Shown here: piece by piece, positions 53,193 to 62,298 of the stretch
Position numbering within the stretch: the first letter of the stretch is position 1
Layout: every line of letters begins with the position of its first letter
Source: an uncultured Bacteroidota bacterium
Lineage (GTDB): Bacteria > Bacteroidota > Bacteroidia > Flavobacteriales > Flavobacteriaceae
Direction of reading: 5' to 3'
Assembly: GCA_902544085.1 (NCBI GenBank)
Contig: CACCAP010000001.1
Span: 1 to 64,000, forward strand
Length of the DNA: 64,000 nt
Position numbers and translations under genes: made by a program
The notes under the pieces: model-generated
Databases searched by the model: none
Told to the model about the DNA's origin: nothing
The model's input: only the letters and a program-made list of their open reading frames with translations

Positions 53193-55505
53193 CTAGAATT
53201 CGTATCTATTGTTCACTTGAATTTTTTTTGAAATAAGGTGTTTATTATCTGATGAACCCCCAACCATGAATTCAAACTCACCCTCCTCGACACAATAGTT
53301 CATGTTGATATCGTAAAATGCCAAATCTTGTATTTCAACATCAAAATCAACAGATACTGATTCACCTGCTTTAATAAAAACTCTCTCATAACGAACCAAT
53401 TCTTTTACCGGTCTGGTTACACTGCTGTATGAGTCTCTAAAGTAAAGCTGAACAACCTCCTCACCATCGATATCACTGTCATTTTTCACATTAACAGAAA
53501 TGGAAATATTCTCATTGACAACCTCATTCACTTCAAACCCTGAATATTCAAAGTTTGAATAACTCAAGCCATGTCCAAAAGGATATAATGGGGTTACTTT
53601 TTCAAATGCATACTTGTGAAAATATTGTGATGGCTTGTGATTATAAATCATTTGTAATTGACCTACACTTCTTGGAAATGTCAGTGGTAATTTCCCGCCA
53701 GGGTTTACATCTCCAAAAAGAACCTCAGCAACAGCAGTACCAGCTGTACTGCCTGATTCCCATGATTCAATTACTCCCGAAATATTTTCATCAATCCATG
53801 GTTCAGCAATTGGTTTTCCATTAACATAAACTACGATAACATCTTTATTAATTTGTCTTAGTTTTTTGACAAGCTGAAGTTGTTTTCCTGCTAAATTTAA
53901 ATTTGCTCTACCCATATTTTCTCCCGCAGTTCTCTTTGATTTGAGATTTCGCTGAGAATTATCTCCCACAACTACTACTATTTGATCATAATTTCTTGCA
54001 TAATTTATAGTTCGATTAATGTCTCTATCTGTAATAGACCTTATGTCTTCATTGGAATCATAAAAATCAACATTGTAGCCCTTACTTTTACCAAGTTTAC
54101 TAATACCCTCAAATATAGTAGTAACCTTATCTTCGGGTTGTGCCCAAACCCAGTCCCCCAAAACAGAGTGGTTATTCGCATTTGGACCTGTGACTAATAT
54201 GTTTTTTCCTCTTTTCTTAGTAATTGGTAATATCCCATCATTTTTTAAAAGCACTACTGACTTTCTTGCAGCATTAAGTGCAGTTTTTAAATGTTCTTCT
54301 GTGAAAACTTTATTTTGAATATCGTTAGGATCAACAAATGGATTTTCAAAAAGCCCCAATTTAAATTTGGCATAAAGGATTTTTCTTGCAGAAAAGTCAA
54401 TTCTTTCTTGACTGAGCTTTCCTTCTTCAACAAGTTTTATAACATTTTCCAAAAAGTTTGGTCCATGCATATTCATATCCATCCCAGCATCAACAGCAAA
54501 AAATATAGCTTCTTTAAAGTCTTTAGCTATTCTATGTAAACTATTGATCCTGTTGATATCTAGCCAGTCACTGACATAAAATCCATCAAATTTAAACTCA
54601 TCTCTCATCACATCAGTTAATAATTCTTTGTGCATGTGAGATGGAATTCCATTTATTTCATTGTGTGCAGCCATCACAGAGTAAACACCTGCATCTACTG
54701 CTCTTTTAAATGGTTTTAAATATATTTCCCTTAAAGTTCTTTCAGAAATATCCATTGGTGAAACGTTTAATCCATTAACTGGCTCTGATCCAGCAGCAAA
54801 ATGTTTTGCACAAGCAATGACATGATCAAATCCTGAAAAATCATCAGATTGTAAACCTTTTATCATCTCGACGCCAAAGTTTCCAACGAGATATGGATCT
54901 TCACCAAAGGTTTCACCCACTCTACCCCATCTTGGATCTCTCAAGACGTCAACGTTTGGTGTAAAAGACCAATGTGATCCATGAGCTCTGACCTCAATAG
55001 CTGTCTCTTTACCAATTTGATTTGCAATTTTTTCATCAAATGTAGAAGCCAATGAAATCGGAGAGGGATAAACTGTAGTCCCTGCGACCATACCATTACC
55101 ATGTATTGCATCAATACCAATTAATAATGGTATTTTAAGCCTAGACTTTTGAGCTAATTCTTGGAGCCTATTTGCCTCTTTTAGTGTCAGGACGTGCAAA
55201 AAAGAACCTATTTTTCCTTCACTAACCATTTTAGCAATATCTCTTTTTAGTAGACCCGGATATGATGCACGACTATCACTGTTCAGGATTTCTTCAGCTG
55301 ACATGTTTCTGTCTGCATCCGTTATGTAGTTCAAGCCAACAAACTGAGTCATCTGAGCAACTTTTTCTTCCAGTGTCATTCTTTTCATAAGATCATCTAA
55401 TCTTTTCTCAACATCTAAATCTTTATTCAAGTATTTTAACTGATTATCATTTTCACATGCCATAAAAACAAGAAATGATATAGTAAATAGTAACAGTTTT
55501 TTCAT
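53193..55505 (-). CDS. GH3 beta-glucosidase-like glycoside hydrolase, lipoprotein
   Basis: The 770-aa protein has an SPII signal ending FMAC (Cys17). The N-terminal GH3 barrel has TLEEKVAQMTQF, IDAIHGNGMVAG, WGRVGETFGEDPYLVG, ACAKHFAAGSEPVNG and the nucleophile Asp in GFYVSDWLD. The C-terminal GH3 domain has GKPIAEPWI and TAVAEVLFGDVNPGGKLPLTFPRS, and an Fn3-like domain closes (DGEEVVQLYFRD). It splits terminal beta-glycosides, likely beta-glucose, at the surface. A 46-aa small reading frame lies just upstream in the same direction. Confidence 0.94.
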   Translation of the reverse strand: MKKLLLFTISFLVFMACENDNQLKYLNKDLDVEKRLDDLMKRMTLEEKVAQMTQFVGLNYITDADRNMSAEEILNSDSRASYPGLLKRDIAKMVSEGKIGSFLHVLTLKEANRLQELAQKSRLKIPLLIGIDAIHGNGMVAGTTVYPSPISLASTFDEKIANQIGKETAIEVRAHGSHWSFTPNVDVLRDPRWGRVGETFGEDPYLVGNFGVEMIKGLQSDDFSGFDHVIACAKHFAAGSEPVNGLNVSPMDISERTLREIYLKPFKRAVDAGVYSVMAAHNEINGIPSHMHKELLTDVMRDEFKFDGFYVSDWLDINRINSLHRIAKDFKEAIFFAVDAGMDMNMHGPNFLENVIKLVEEGKLSQERIDFSARKILYAKFKLGLFENPFVDPNDIQNKVFTEEHLKTALNAARKSVVLLKNDGILPITKKRGKNILVTGPNANNHSVLGDWVWAQPEDKVTTIFEGISKLGKSKGYNVDFYDSNEDIRSITDRDINRTINYARNYDQIVVVVGDNSQRNLKSKRTAGENMGRANLNLAGKQLQLVKKLRQINKDVIVVYVNGKPIAEPWIDENISGVIESWESGSTAGTAVAEVLFGDVNPGGKLPLTFPRSVGQLQMIYNHKPSQYFHKYAFEKVTPLYPFGHGLSYSNFEYSGFEVNEVVNENISISVNVKNDSDIDGEEVVQLYFRDSYSSVTRPVKELVRYERVFIKAGESVSVDFDVEIQDLAFYDINMNYCVEEGEFEFMVGGSSDNKHLISKKIQVNNRYEF

Positions 55506-55508
55506 AAT

Positions 55509-55649
55509 TTATTTTTCTCCAATTATTTTTTTTATGACATGTATGGTTGTCATAAAAGTTATTTTATGAACAGAGTTTTTATAATCGCCCTTATCAATCC
55601 TATTTTCTAAGTAATTGATAAAATCATCTAGTGATGAATTTCTATCCAT
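55509..55649 (-). CDS. Possible 46-aa small protein upstream of the GH3 gene
   Basis: The short frame starts MDRNSSLDDFINYLENRID and ends VIKKIIGEK. It is hydrophilic, with likely helices, and a GAGGGA stretch directly precedes its ATG. It lies 3 bp before the GH3 start and just after a terminator, so it may be the first cistron of the GH3 transcript. There is no recognised family and the evidence is composition and position only. Confidence 0.4.
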   Translation of the reverse strand: MDRNSSLDDFINYLENRIDKGDYKNSVHKITFMTTIHVIKKIIGEK

Positions 55650-55662
55650 TCCCTCAAGTTAG

Positions 55663-55686
55663 AAAAAAGGGAGACAAATGTCTCCC
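55663..55686 (-). terminator. Terminator of NTF2-like lipoprotein C
   Basis: A perfect stem GGGAGAC / GTCTCCC with loop ATTT is followed by six T on the minus strand, 25 bp past the lipoprotein stop. Confidence 0.88.
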
Positions 55687-55710
55687 AATATTTAAAAAAT
55701 TAGTTGTTAT

Positions 55711-56238
55711 TCACTCTGTTGGAACAGCAGCTCTTTGGTATACCCAAAAAGCACCAATTTTACCGTTTTCAATATAAACATCAGCTACATCATAAGTAGT
55801 CACTTCTTTTCCATCCACAGTCTTTTTGACCTCAGCTCCAGAAATTACCCATTCTCCATTTTGTCCCTCTAGTTTCATTGAATAAGAAAAATAGGTACGC
55901 CATGTTGGATTTTCAGCTTCAAACCATCCTTTTAGGAACTCAATTTGAGTATCTGATCCCCTTATAACTTGACCATTTGGTGCTAAGATTCTAAAATTTC
56001 CCATCTGTGTGGAATCAATATTCATACTTGCTATAAGGTCTAAATCACGATTGTTATGAGCATCAATATATTTGTCCCAAAGATCTAAATTTTCAGGACT
56101 AGCATCGGTTGCATTAATTTGCTCTCCACCAGCTCTTAAAAAACCTGGTGCTCTTTCCATTTCCGCCTCTTGCTTAGCAGGAACATCACAAGAAAACGTA
56201 AAAATGGAAACTACCACTAATAAAATAAAATTTCTCAT
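55711..56238 (-). CDS. NTF2/SnoaL-like lipoprotein C
   Basis: The 175-aa protein has an SPII signal ending TFSC (Cys17). The NTF2-like domain opens with LDLWDKYIDAHNNRDLDLIASMN and ends with VADVYIENGKIGAFWVYQR. It is the third protein of this fold in 7.5 kb, though the three are not close in sequence. A TAAATTTA box ends 5 nt before the ATG and a terminator follows, so it is a single-gene unit. The ligand or reaction is unknown. Confidence 0.78.
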   Translation of the reverse strand: MRNFILLVVVSIFTFSCDVPAKQEAEMERAPGFLRAGGEQINATDASPENLDLWDKYIDAHNNRDLDLIASMNIDSTQMGNFRILAPNGQVIRGSDTQIEFLKGWFEAENPTWRTYFSYSMKLEGQNGEWVISGAEVKKTVDGKEVTTYDVADVYIENGKIGAFWVYQRAAVPTE

Positions 56239-56243
56239 CTTTT

Positions 56244-56251
56244 TAAATTTA
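56244..56251 (-). promoter_or_regulatory. Predicted -7 box of NTF2-like lipoprotein C
   Basis: TAAATTTA on the minus strand (TAnnTTTR) ends 5 nt before the ATG, the same spacing as in lpxD, tsaE, proline dehydrogenase and the acyl-CoA ligase. Confidence 0.4.
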
Positions 56252-56263
56252 ATACGAATTTAT

Positions 56264-56295
56264 AAAAAAAGAAGAGCAACTTAAAGTTGCTCTTC
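56264..56295 (-). terminator. Terminator of the TonB-dependent receptor gene
   Basis: A perfect stem GAAGAGCAAC / GTTGCTCTTC is followed by seven T on the minus strand, 24 bp past the receptor stop. Confidence 0.9.
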
Positions 56296-56318
56296 AAAAA
56301 CTTAATATACTTGGTTGA

Positions 56319-58886
56319 CTAAAACTTATATGTCAGTGTTGCCATGGTTTGAAAACCAATTTCAGGCAATGGTGCATACGTAAAGTATCTGTCATTAGTC
56401 AAATTTTGCAAGTCAACATCAACTGACACTTTTTGACTAAACTTGTATCCAATGTTAGCATCTACAATATTCTTTTTTCCTGATCCTTGTGAAACAAAAG
56501 AGTACGGTCCACTTAGGGAATTTTGTATATGATCATCAAACTTTATGGTTAAACCACCATAAAATCCTTCAGAGGGGTAATATTGTATTCCCGTTCTGAT
56601 TCTATGTTTTGGTGTATTTAAGTTGAATGTTTTACCTGAACCAATCTCTTCACCCAAATCCAACTCATCCCAATAAGTTTTATCAAGCCAAGAATAATTT
56701 GCAAAAACTGATAAATCGCTATGAATATCATATTTGGCAGCAATGTCAGCTCCCCAATATTCGACTTCACCGTAATTTTTGAAACCCCAATTTAATCCTC
56801 CATACCATGCCTCTGGTGTTTGCTCAGTATTAATTACACCCAACTGAGGATTTAATGAAAATGGTGCCAAAGTACTTGAAACAACACTTGCTAGCAATGG
56901 TCCAATAAAAGGACCCCAGTCAGCTGAATATACAGAGGACAAATATCCTTGCATTTCCGCAACAATATTCGGTAAACCAGCCTCAGGACTAATTATTTGA
57001 AGTGCCTTGAAATTTTCTTTTTTTGTTTTGTAAATATCTACAGAAAATGAGAATTTTTTACCTGCTTTTCCACTGTAACCAAACTCATACGTTGTTTCAG
57101 TTGAAATTTTGGAAAGGTCACTTGAATCCAGATCCTGATTTCTATTTAGAACTGGTGTTGCTATAGGATTTAATGCAGCCAAAGCTTGGAATGTACTTGA
57201 ACTTGTCAAATATGGCAAAAACAGCTGAAATGGTGTTCCAATGAAGGCATTGAATTGACCTCCCAACATAGCTCCCAAATACATGGTATCTAAATCAAGA
57301 AACATTCCTGAACTATGAAACGGATTGGCTGCTGATAATTGGGCATAACCCGGTATTCTCCAATTTACAACTGGATTATCACTAAAAGTTTGTTGAACTG
57401 AATTACCAACCAACCACGTAGGTCCAAAATTTCTATCGATAAACAGTGTTTGTGCATCGTCTGCAATGTTGGCTCTATTGTAAGTTAATCTCAAAGAAGA
57501 ACTATCATTTGGTTTTAAAATCAAACCTGCAAGTGGTGAGAATGTACTTTCATCAAGTACAGAAAAAACATCATACCTTCCACCTAAAACCAAATCTAGC
57601 TTTTTAGAAAGTGAGGTGTTGGATCTCAAATATGTGCCATATGACCTGTATTCTGTTCCGTATTGATTTTCACCAGAGCTAATTAGATTCTCGTAAGCGC
57701 CTCCTACTAATCCAGAAACTGAATTGACACCCACTCCGCTATCAAAACGACCAAATAAACGACCTCCGCTATTAAAAACAGTGGATTTACTTTCAACACC
57801 GACCGAAAACAATGTAGAAAGTGACTCAACAGAGAAATCATAATTCAACTGGAGTTGAGATTGTTTACTTGATATACCGTAAGCCCTACCACTTCCATAA
57901 TCAAAACCTAGCTCAGCTACATTATCTGGCACATCACTGTCTGTAGTGCTGTAAGCAAAAGAAAAATTATCTTTCTGAACTTTAATATTCAAAAATTTAT
58001 CAGATGTATTTCGTAAACCAGCTCCTCTTTGCTTTGTTCCAAAAAGACCTTTGGAATTTGTTATACCCAACTGAGCTGTTAGTTCTAAATCACTTGATGG
58101 TCTCCAATAAAAAGTCGCATCAGCATTGAAAGTATGTGCTTTATCAATGATATCACCCCCGGTGTCATAACCAGTAGGTGAAAAACCAATGGGATCAAAT
58201 ATATCACTACTTTGACCTAGAGATTCATAAGCCTGATCAGTAAGTTTGAATTCGTTATTTTCACTATATCTTGCATTGATTTTATAACCAAAAGTTCCAT
58301 CATCATTAGAAACGGCATGTCTCATGGCTACATTTAAAATATCCCAACTTCCTTTAGCTATAACAGATTCTTCATTATCAAGACCTCCAGAGGAAACTTG
58401 AACAGAAGTACCAGGAAAATCGAAGGGATTTTTTGAGATGAATTGAACAACACCTGATCCAGCACCAAGGCCATAAATAGAGCCAACAGACCCTCTAACA
58501 ACCTCAATTCTTGCGAGATCAAGTCCTGAAAGACTGCTATTTTCTGAATTGAAATTATTTAAACCATGACCACTTAACTGAATACCATCTTTGTAAATCA
58601 GTGTTGAGGTTGTAAATAAATCGTTAGCACCTCTGAGGTTAATATTATATAGATTTGCACCATGTTTATCAACTGATACCCCAACTATATTTTCTAAAAG
58701 TCTAGATACGTTGTTGGTGGGTCTAGCCTCAATTTCTTTAAGAGTAATTATTGAAACGGAGGCAGGCACAGCATTTAATTTTTGCTCAGTTTTAGATGCG
58801 GTAACCATGGATTCAACCTCGGCTTCTTGAGAAAATGTAAACAAGAATGCCAATGTAAAAAAAATAGAATAGATAAATTTTTTCAT
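56319..58886 (-). CDS. TonB-dependent outer-membrane receptor
   Basis: The 855-aa protein has a signal peptide (IYSIFFTLAFLFTFSQ). The TonB box region is probably near EVESMVTASKTEQ. The plug domain has VPASVSIITLKEIEARP, NINLRGANDLF and LARIEVVRGSVGSIYGLGAGSGVVQFISK (about 35-165). The barrel follows and ends YKF, with an aromatic last residue. It lacks the carboxypeptidase-like N-domain of SusC transporters and has no SusD partner, so it more likely imports a siderophore, vitamin or other small molecule. It is monocistronic. Confidence 0.93.
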   Translation of the reverse strand: MKKFIYSIFFTLAFLFTFSQEAEVESMVTASKTEQKLNAVPASVSIITLKEIEARPTNNVSRLLENIVGVSVDKHGANLYNINLRGANDLFTTSTLIYKDGIQLSGHGLNNFNSENSSLSGLDLARIEVVRGSVGSIYGLGAGSGVVQFISKNPFDFPGTSVQVSSGGLDNEESVIAKGSWDILNVAMRHAVSNDDGTFGYKINARYSENNEFKLTDQAYESLGQSSDIFDPIGFSPTGYDTGGDIIDKAHTFNADATFYWRPSSDLELTAQLGITNSKGLFGTKQRGAGLRNTSDKFLNIKVQKDNFSFAYSTTDSDVPDNVAELGFDYGSGRAYGISSKQSQLQLNYDFSVESLSTLFSVGVESKSTVFNSGGRLFGRFDSGVGVNSVSGLVGGAYENLISSGENQYGTEYRSYGTYLRSNTSLSKKLDLVLGGRYDVFSVLDESTFSPLAGLILKPNDSSSLRLTYNRANIADDAQTLFIDRNFGPTWLVGNSVQQTFSDNPVVNWRIPGYAQLSAANPFHSSGMFLDLDTMYLGAMLGGQFNAFIGTPFQLFLPYLTSSSTFQALAALNPIATPVLNRNQDLDSSDLSKISTETTYEFGYSGKAGKKFSFSVDIYKTKKENFKALQIISPEAGLPNIVAEMQGYLSSVYSADWGPFIGPLLASVVSSTLAPFSLNPQLGVINTEQTPEAWYGGLNWGFKNYGEVEYWGADIAAKYDIHSDLSVFANYSWLDKTYWDELDLGEEIGSGKTFNLNTPKHRIRTGIQYYPSEGFYGGLTIKFDDHIQNSLSGPYSFVSQGSGKKNIVDANIGYKFSQKVSVDVDLQNLTNDRYFTYAPLPEIGFQTMATLTYKF

Positions 58887-58936
58887 AATTTTTAGTTAGT
58901 TTTTTTTTAAAGTTAATAATTTATAATAAAGTTGAT

Positions 58937-60601
58937 TTATTCCCAGAGCACATTCTCTTTTTCTTTGAACCAAGATTCGTAGTTATCTGAAAACCTTTCA
59001 TCAATTTTCGCACGTTTGATTTTGAGTGTAGGGGTGGTTAAGTTATTATCTGGTGTCCATTCCTCCTTTACAAAAACAATTTTTTCAATTCTTTTATAGT
59101 TATCCATTCCAGAATTAATTTTGTTTAAAAACTCATTTATTTTTATGGTTGTATCCTGCTTGTTTGAAAGTGCTAATTCGTTTGGTACACCTAATAAAAT
59201 GGGTTGGGGTAAATTTAAACCAACCACACAAACTTGTTGAAATAAATTGGCTTTCTCAAACTCAGCTTCAATCACAGATGGCTCGATGTATTTGCCTTTT
59301 GATGTTTTGAAAATATCTTTTACCCTTCCAGTAATAAATAGATAACCTTTATCATCCAAATAACCCTTATCACCTGTGTTAAACCAGCCATCTTTCATTA
59401 CTTCATCAGTAAGTTCTTTATTTTTATAATATTCCTTTAACAGATATGGGCTTTTAGTCCAGATTTCACCTTCCTCACCAATCTTTATATCAACTGCATC
59501 CCAGGGGATTCCGACAGAACCCTTCCCTTCTAAATTAATTGTATCTAAATAGGAACATACACAACAATTTTCAGTCATTCCATATCCATTGAGAATATTA
59601 ACATCTAATGTTTTATACCAATCAATCAATACTTGCGGCAAAAATGCAGCACCACTCACTACTGCATTAGCTCTTGACCAACCCAATGATTTTTTAATTT
59701 TTTTCTTTATGATGCCTGATAAAAATGGTATTTTGAGTAGGATGTCTAACCTATTTTGTGGCATTTTTTCCAAAACCTTTTCTCTGAATTTGTTGTATAT
59801 CCTTGGTACCCCAGCGAATGTAGTTGGTTGAACATCAGAAAGATTTTTTCCGAAGGTTTCTAGTGATTCAACAAATGATATGGTTCCACCGTATCTTAAA
59901 CATGAAAATTCTATAACTACCCTTTCAAATATGTGATTCAAAGGCATATACGAAATGAATGTGTTGTTACCATTTTTATCAACAGCAAGAGGATTAACTT
60001 CACTTTCAATAATAATCTTTGTTAAAAAAACAGTTCGATAGTCCAATACAGCTCCCTTAGGATCACCAGTAGTTCCAGAGGTGAAAATTATTGTCCATAT
60101 GTCGTCCATTTCAGGATAATAATCTTCATTCATAGGTTCATTTTCATTCATTATATCCTCCCACTTCACTGAATTTTTAACTTCAGAATGGTTTTCATAA
60201 GTTGGAAAAGATATCAATGGAACATTTTTAACACCATTTACTTGTTCATCCCAATTCTCTAATTTTCCAGCAAAAAGTAATTTAACTTCTCCAAAATCTA
60301 TTAGATTATTGAGCTCATATGATTTTAAAGTTGGAAAGAAAGGGACAGAAATATGACCTGACATCATGATTGCAAGGTCTGCTATGACCCACTCACGACA
60401 ATTTTTTGAAATCAAACCAATATGTGACTTTGCTGGAAAATTGTATTTTTTGATAGCTGTTGCTAATTTTCTAGCCATTATTCCAACCTCAGCCCATGTA
60501 TACTCCTCCCAATTATCACCAAAAGGTTGTCTTAAAAATGGATCATTTGCTTTTTCTTTTTCCCATTTATAAAATGGAAAGTCATAAAATTTATCACTCA
60601 T
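58937..60601 (-). CDS. Long-chain acyl-CoA synthetase (AMP-forming)
   Basis: This ANL-superfamily enzyme of 554 aa has the AMP motif IIFTSGTTGDPKGAVL near residues 170-185, SYMPLNHIFERV near residue 220, GYGMTENCCVCSYLD near residue 340, and GWFNTGDKGYLDDKGYLFITGRVKDIFKTSKGK (split here over residues about 398-430). It activates fatty acids to acyl-CoA in the cytoplasm. It is divergent from the acyl-CoA carboxylase run, which fits fatty or branched-chain acid use. A TATATTTA box ends 5 nt before its ATG. Confidence 0.92.
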   Translation of the reverse strand: MSDKFYDFPFYKWEKEKANDPFLRQPFGDNWEEYTWAEVGIMARKLATAIKKYNFPAKSHIGLISKNCREWVIADLAIMMSGHISVPFFPTLKSYELNNLIDFGEVKLLFAGKLENWDEQVNGVKNVPLISFPTYENHSEVKNSVKWEDIMNENEPMNEDYYPEMDDIWTIIFTSGTTGDPKGAVLDYRTVFLTKIIIESEVNPLAVDKNGNNTFISYMPLNHIFERVVIEFSCLRYGGTISFVESLETFGKNLSDVQPTTFAGVPRIYNKFREKVLEKMPQNRLDILLKIPFLSGIIKKKIKKSLGWSRANAVVSGAAFLPQVLIDWYKTLDVNILNGYGMTENCCVCSYLDTINLEGKGSVGIPWDAVDIKIGEEGEIWTKSPYLLKEYYKNKELTDEVMKDGWFNTGDKGYLDDKGYLFITGRVKDIFKTSKGKYIEPSVIEAEFEKANLFQQVCVVGLNLPQPILLGVPNELALSNKQDTTIKINEFLNKINSGMDNYKRIEKIVFVKEEWTPDNNLTTPTLKIKRAKIDERFSDNYESWFKEKENVLWE

Positions 60602-60606
60602 AAATT

Positions 60607-60614
60607 TAAATATA
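60607..60614 (-). promoter_or_regulatory. Predicted -7 box of the acyl-CoA synthetase gene
   Basis: TATATTTA on the minus strand (TAnnTTTR) ends 5 nt before the ATG at 60601. Confidence 0.4.
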
Positions 60615-60687
60615 GTAATTTATTTTTGAGATAATTTATAACGCCTAGTTCATTCATAATTTACTGATATATTAGCTATCTTAGTAG

Positions 60688-62292
60688 ATGTTTATGGATT
60701 CATTTAAATCATCGATTAACAACAGGAGTGCATCATTTAAGTCCAATAAAAAGGCAATGTTACAACTTGTTGATGAGCTAAATAATCACCTAAATAATAC
60801 AAAGATTTTAGGTTCAGAAATTGCACTTGAAAGAGCAAAAAAAAGGGGTAAATCTCTGGCTAACGAAAAGATAAAGAAACTTATCGACCCAGATAGTCCA
60901 TTTGTAGAACTGATGCCCCTGGCAGGACTAAATCATGAAAATGGTTTTGGTCCAGGTGGTACAACTATTTGTGGAATTGGTTTTGTCTCTAGAAAACTAT
61001 GCATTATAAATGCAAATATTGGGACAAAGAAAGGTGGTGTAGTTGATTACGCAACAAGCCTAAAAAACCTTCGCTTATGCGAAATAGCTAAAGAAAATAA
61101 ACTAACAACAATAAATCTAGTTGAAAGCGGGGGTGCTAATTTACCGGATCAGGATACTGTATTTAACAATTATGGTAAGATATTTAAAGAAATGTCATCT
61201 AGAAGTAAAAATGGTATTCAAACGATTTCAATAGTATTTGGAAATGCAACTGCAGGTGGTGCTTATTTTCCTGGCATGTCTGATTATACCATAATGCAAG
61301 ATGATCAAGCAAAAGTTTTTTTAGCAGGCCCTCCCCTAGTTAAAATGGCAACAAATGAGGAATCCAATGAAGAAGAATTAGGTGGTGCAAAAATGCATAG
61401 TAACATTTCTGGCGTTTCAGATTTTCTAGCAGGGTCAGAAGATGAAGCTATTAAAATGGCTAGAAAAATTGTAGAGTTTAATATAAGGGATAAAAAACAC
61501 AATAAATTTGAAGATGTTAATCCACCAAAATTTGATAAAAATGAAATTTTAGGGATTATACCATCCAACCTAAAAACACCATTTGATATTAGAGATTTAA
61601 TTGTAAGATTTGTAGATAATTCTGAGTTTTTTGAGTTCAAGGAAAATTATGGTCCTACATTGGTTTGTGGTTGGTCAAAGATTAATAACAAAAAGATTGG
61701 AATTCTAGCCAGCAATGGGGTTATTTTCAGTGAATCTGCTAAGAAAGCTACTCAATTTATTCAACTTGCCAATAAGTCAGATATTCCATTGTTGTTTATC
61801 CAAAATACAACAGGATTCATGGTTGGCAAGAGACATGAACAAAATGGAATAATAAATCACGGATCCCAATTAATTCACGCTGTTGCTGGAAGTGAAGTCC
61901 CTCACATTACACTACTTGTTGGAAATTCTTACGGTGCTGGAAATTATGCAATGTGTGGAAGATCATTTAATCCTAGATTTTTGTTCTCTTATCCAAATGT
62001 AAAATCTGGTGTTATGGGTGCTGAACAACTAGCTGGTGTCATGGAAATTATAAAACTTAACTCAGCTTTAAAAGCGAACAAAAAAATTGATAAACGCAAG
62101 CTAAGCAGAGAAAAAAAAATATTGATTGCTGATTCAGAGAAAAAGGCATCAATTTGGCATACAACGTCAAACGTAATGGATGACTCAGTAATTGACCCAA
62201 GAAAAACAAGGGAATATCTGAGATTATGTATTGAGATTATTTATAAAGAAGATATAAAGGGAAGTGATTCATTTGGTACTTTTAGAATGTAA
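60688..62292 (+). CDS. Acyl-CoA carboxylase beta subunit (methylcrotonyl-CoA carboxylase-like)
   Basis: This carboxyltransferase of 534 aa has two crotonase-like halves. The N-half has ELMPLAGLNHENGFGPGGTTICGIG, VESGGANLPDQDTVF and VFGNATAGGAYFPGMSDY; the C-half has PLLFIQNTTGFMVGKRHEQNGII and HITLLVGNSYGAGNYAMCGR, with NPRFLFSYPNVKSGVMGAEQLAGVM. These match the beta subunit of 3-methylcrotonyl-CoA carboxylase of leucine breakdown better than propionyl-CoA carboxylase. The biotin-carrying alpha subunit is not in the window. A second ATG two codons in is possible. Confidence 0.9.
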   Translation: MFMDSFKSSINNRSASFKSNKKAMLQLVDELNNHLNNTKILGSEIALERAKKRGKSLANEKIKKLIDPDSPFVELMPLAGLNHENGFGPGGTTICGIGFVSRKLCIINANIGTKKGGVVDYATSLKNLRLCEIAKENKLTTINLVESGGANLPDQDTVFNNYGKIFKEMSSRSKNGIQTISIVFGNATAGGAYFPGMSDYTIMQDDQAKVFLAGPPLVKMATNEESNEEELGGAKMHSNISGVSDFLAGSEDEAIKMARKIVEFNIRDKKHNKFEDVNPPKFDKNEILGIIPSNLKTPFDIRDLIVRFVDNSEFFEFKENYGPTLVCGWSKINNKKIGILASNGVIFSESAKKATQFIQLANKSDIPLLFIQNTTGFMVGKRHEQNGIINHGSQLIHAVAGSEVPHITLLVGNSYGAGNYAMCGRSFNPRFLFSYPNVKSGVMGAEQLAGVMEIIKLNSALKANKKIDKRKLSREKKILIADSEKKASIWHTTSNVMDDSVIDPRKTREYLRLCIEIIYKEDIKGSDSFGTFRM

Positions 62293-62298
62293 ATTAAT

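Noticed and set aside
48813-58886. Polysaccharide utilisation locus
   Set aside because: There is no SusD and the receptor lacks SusC features; genes lie on both strands with separate terminators.
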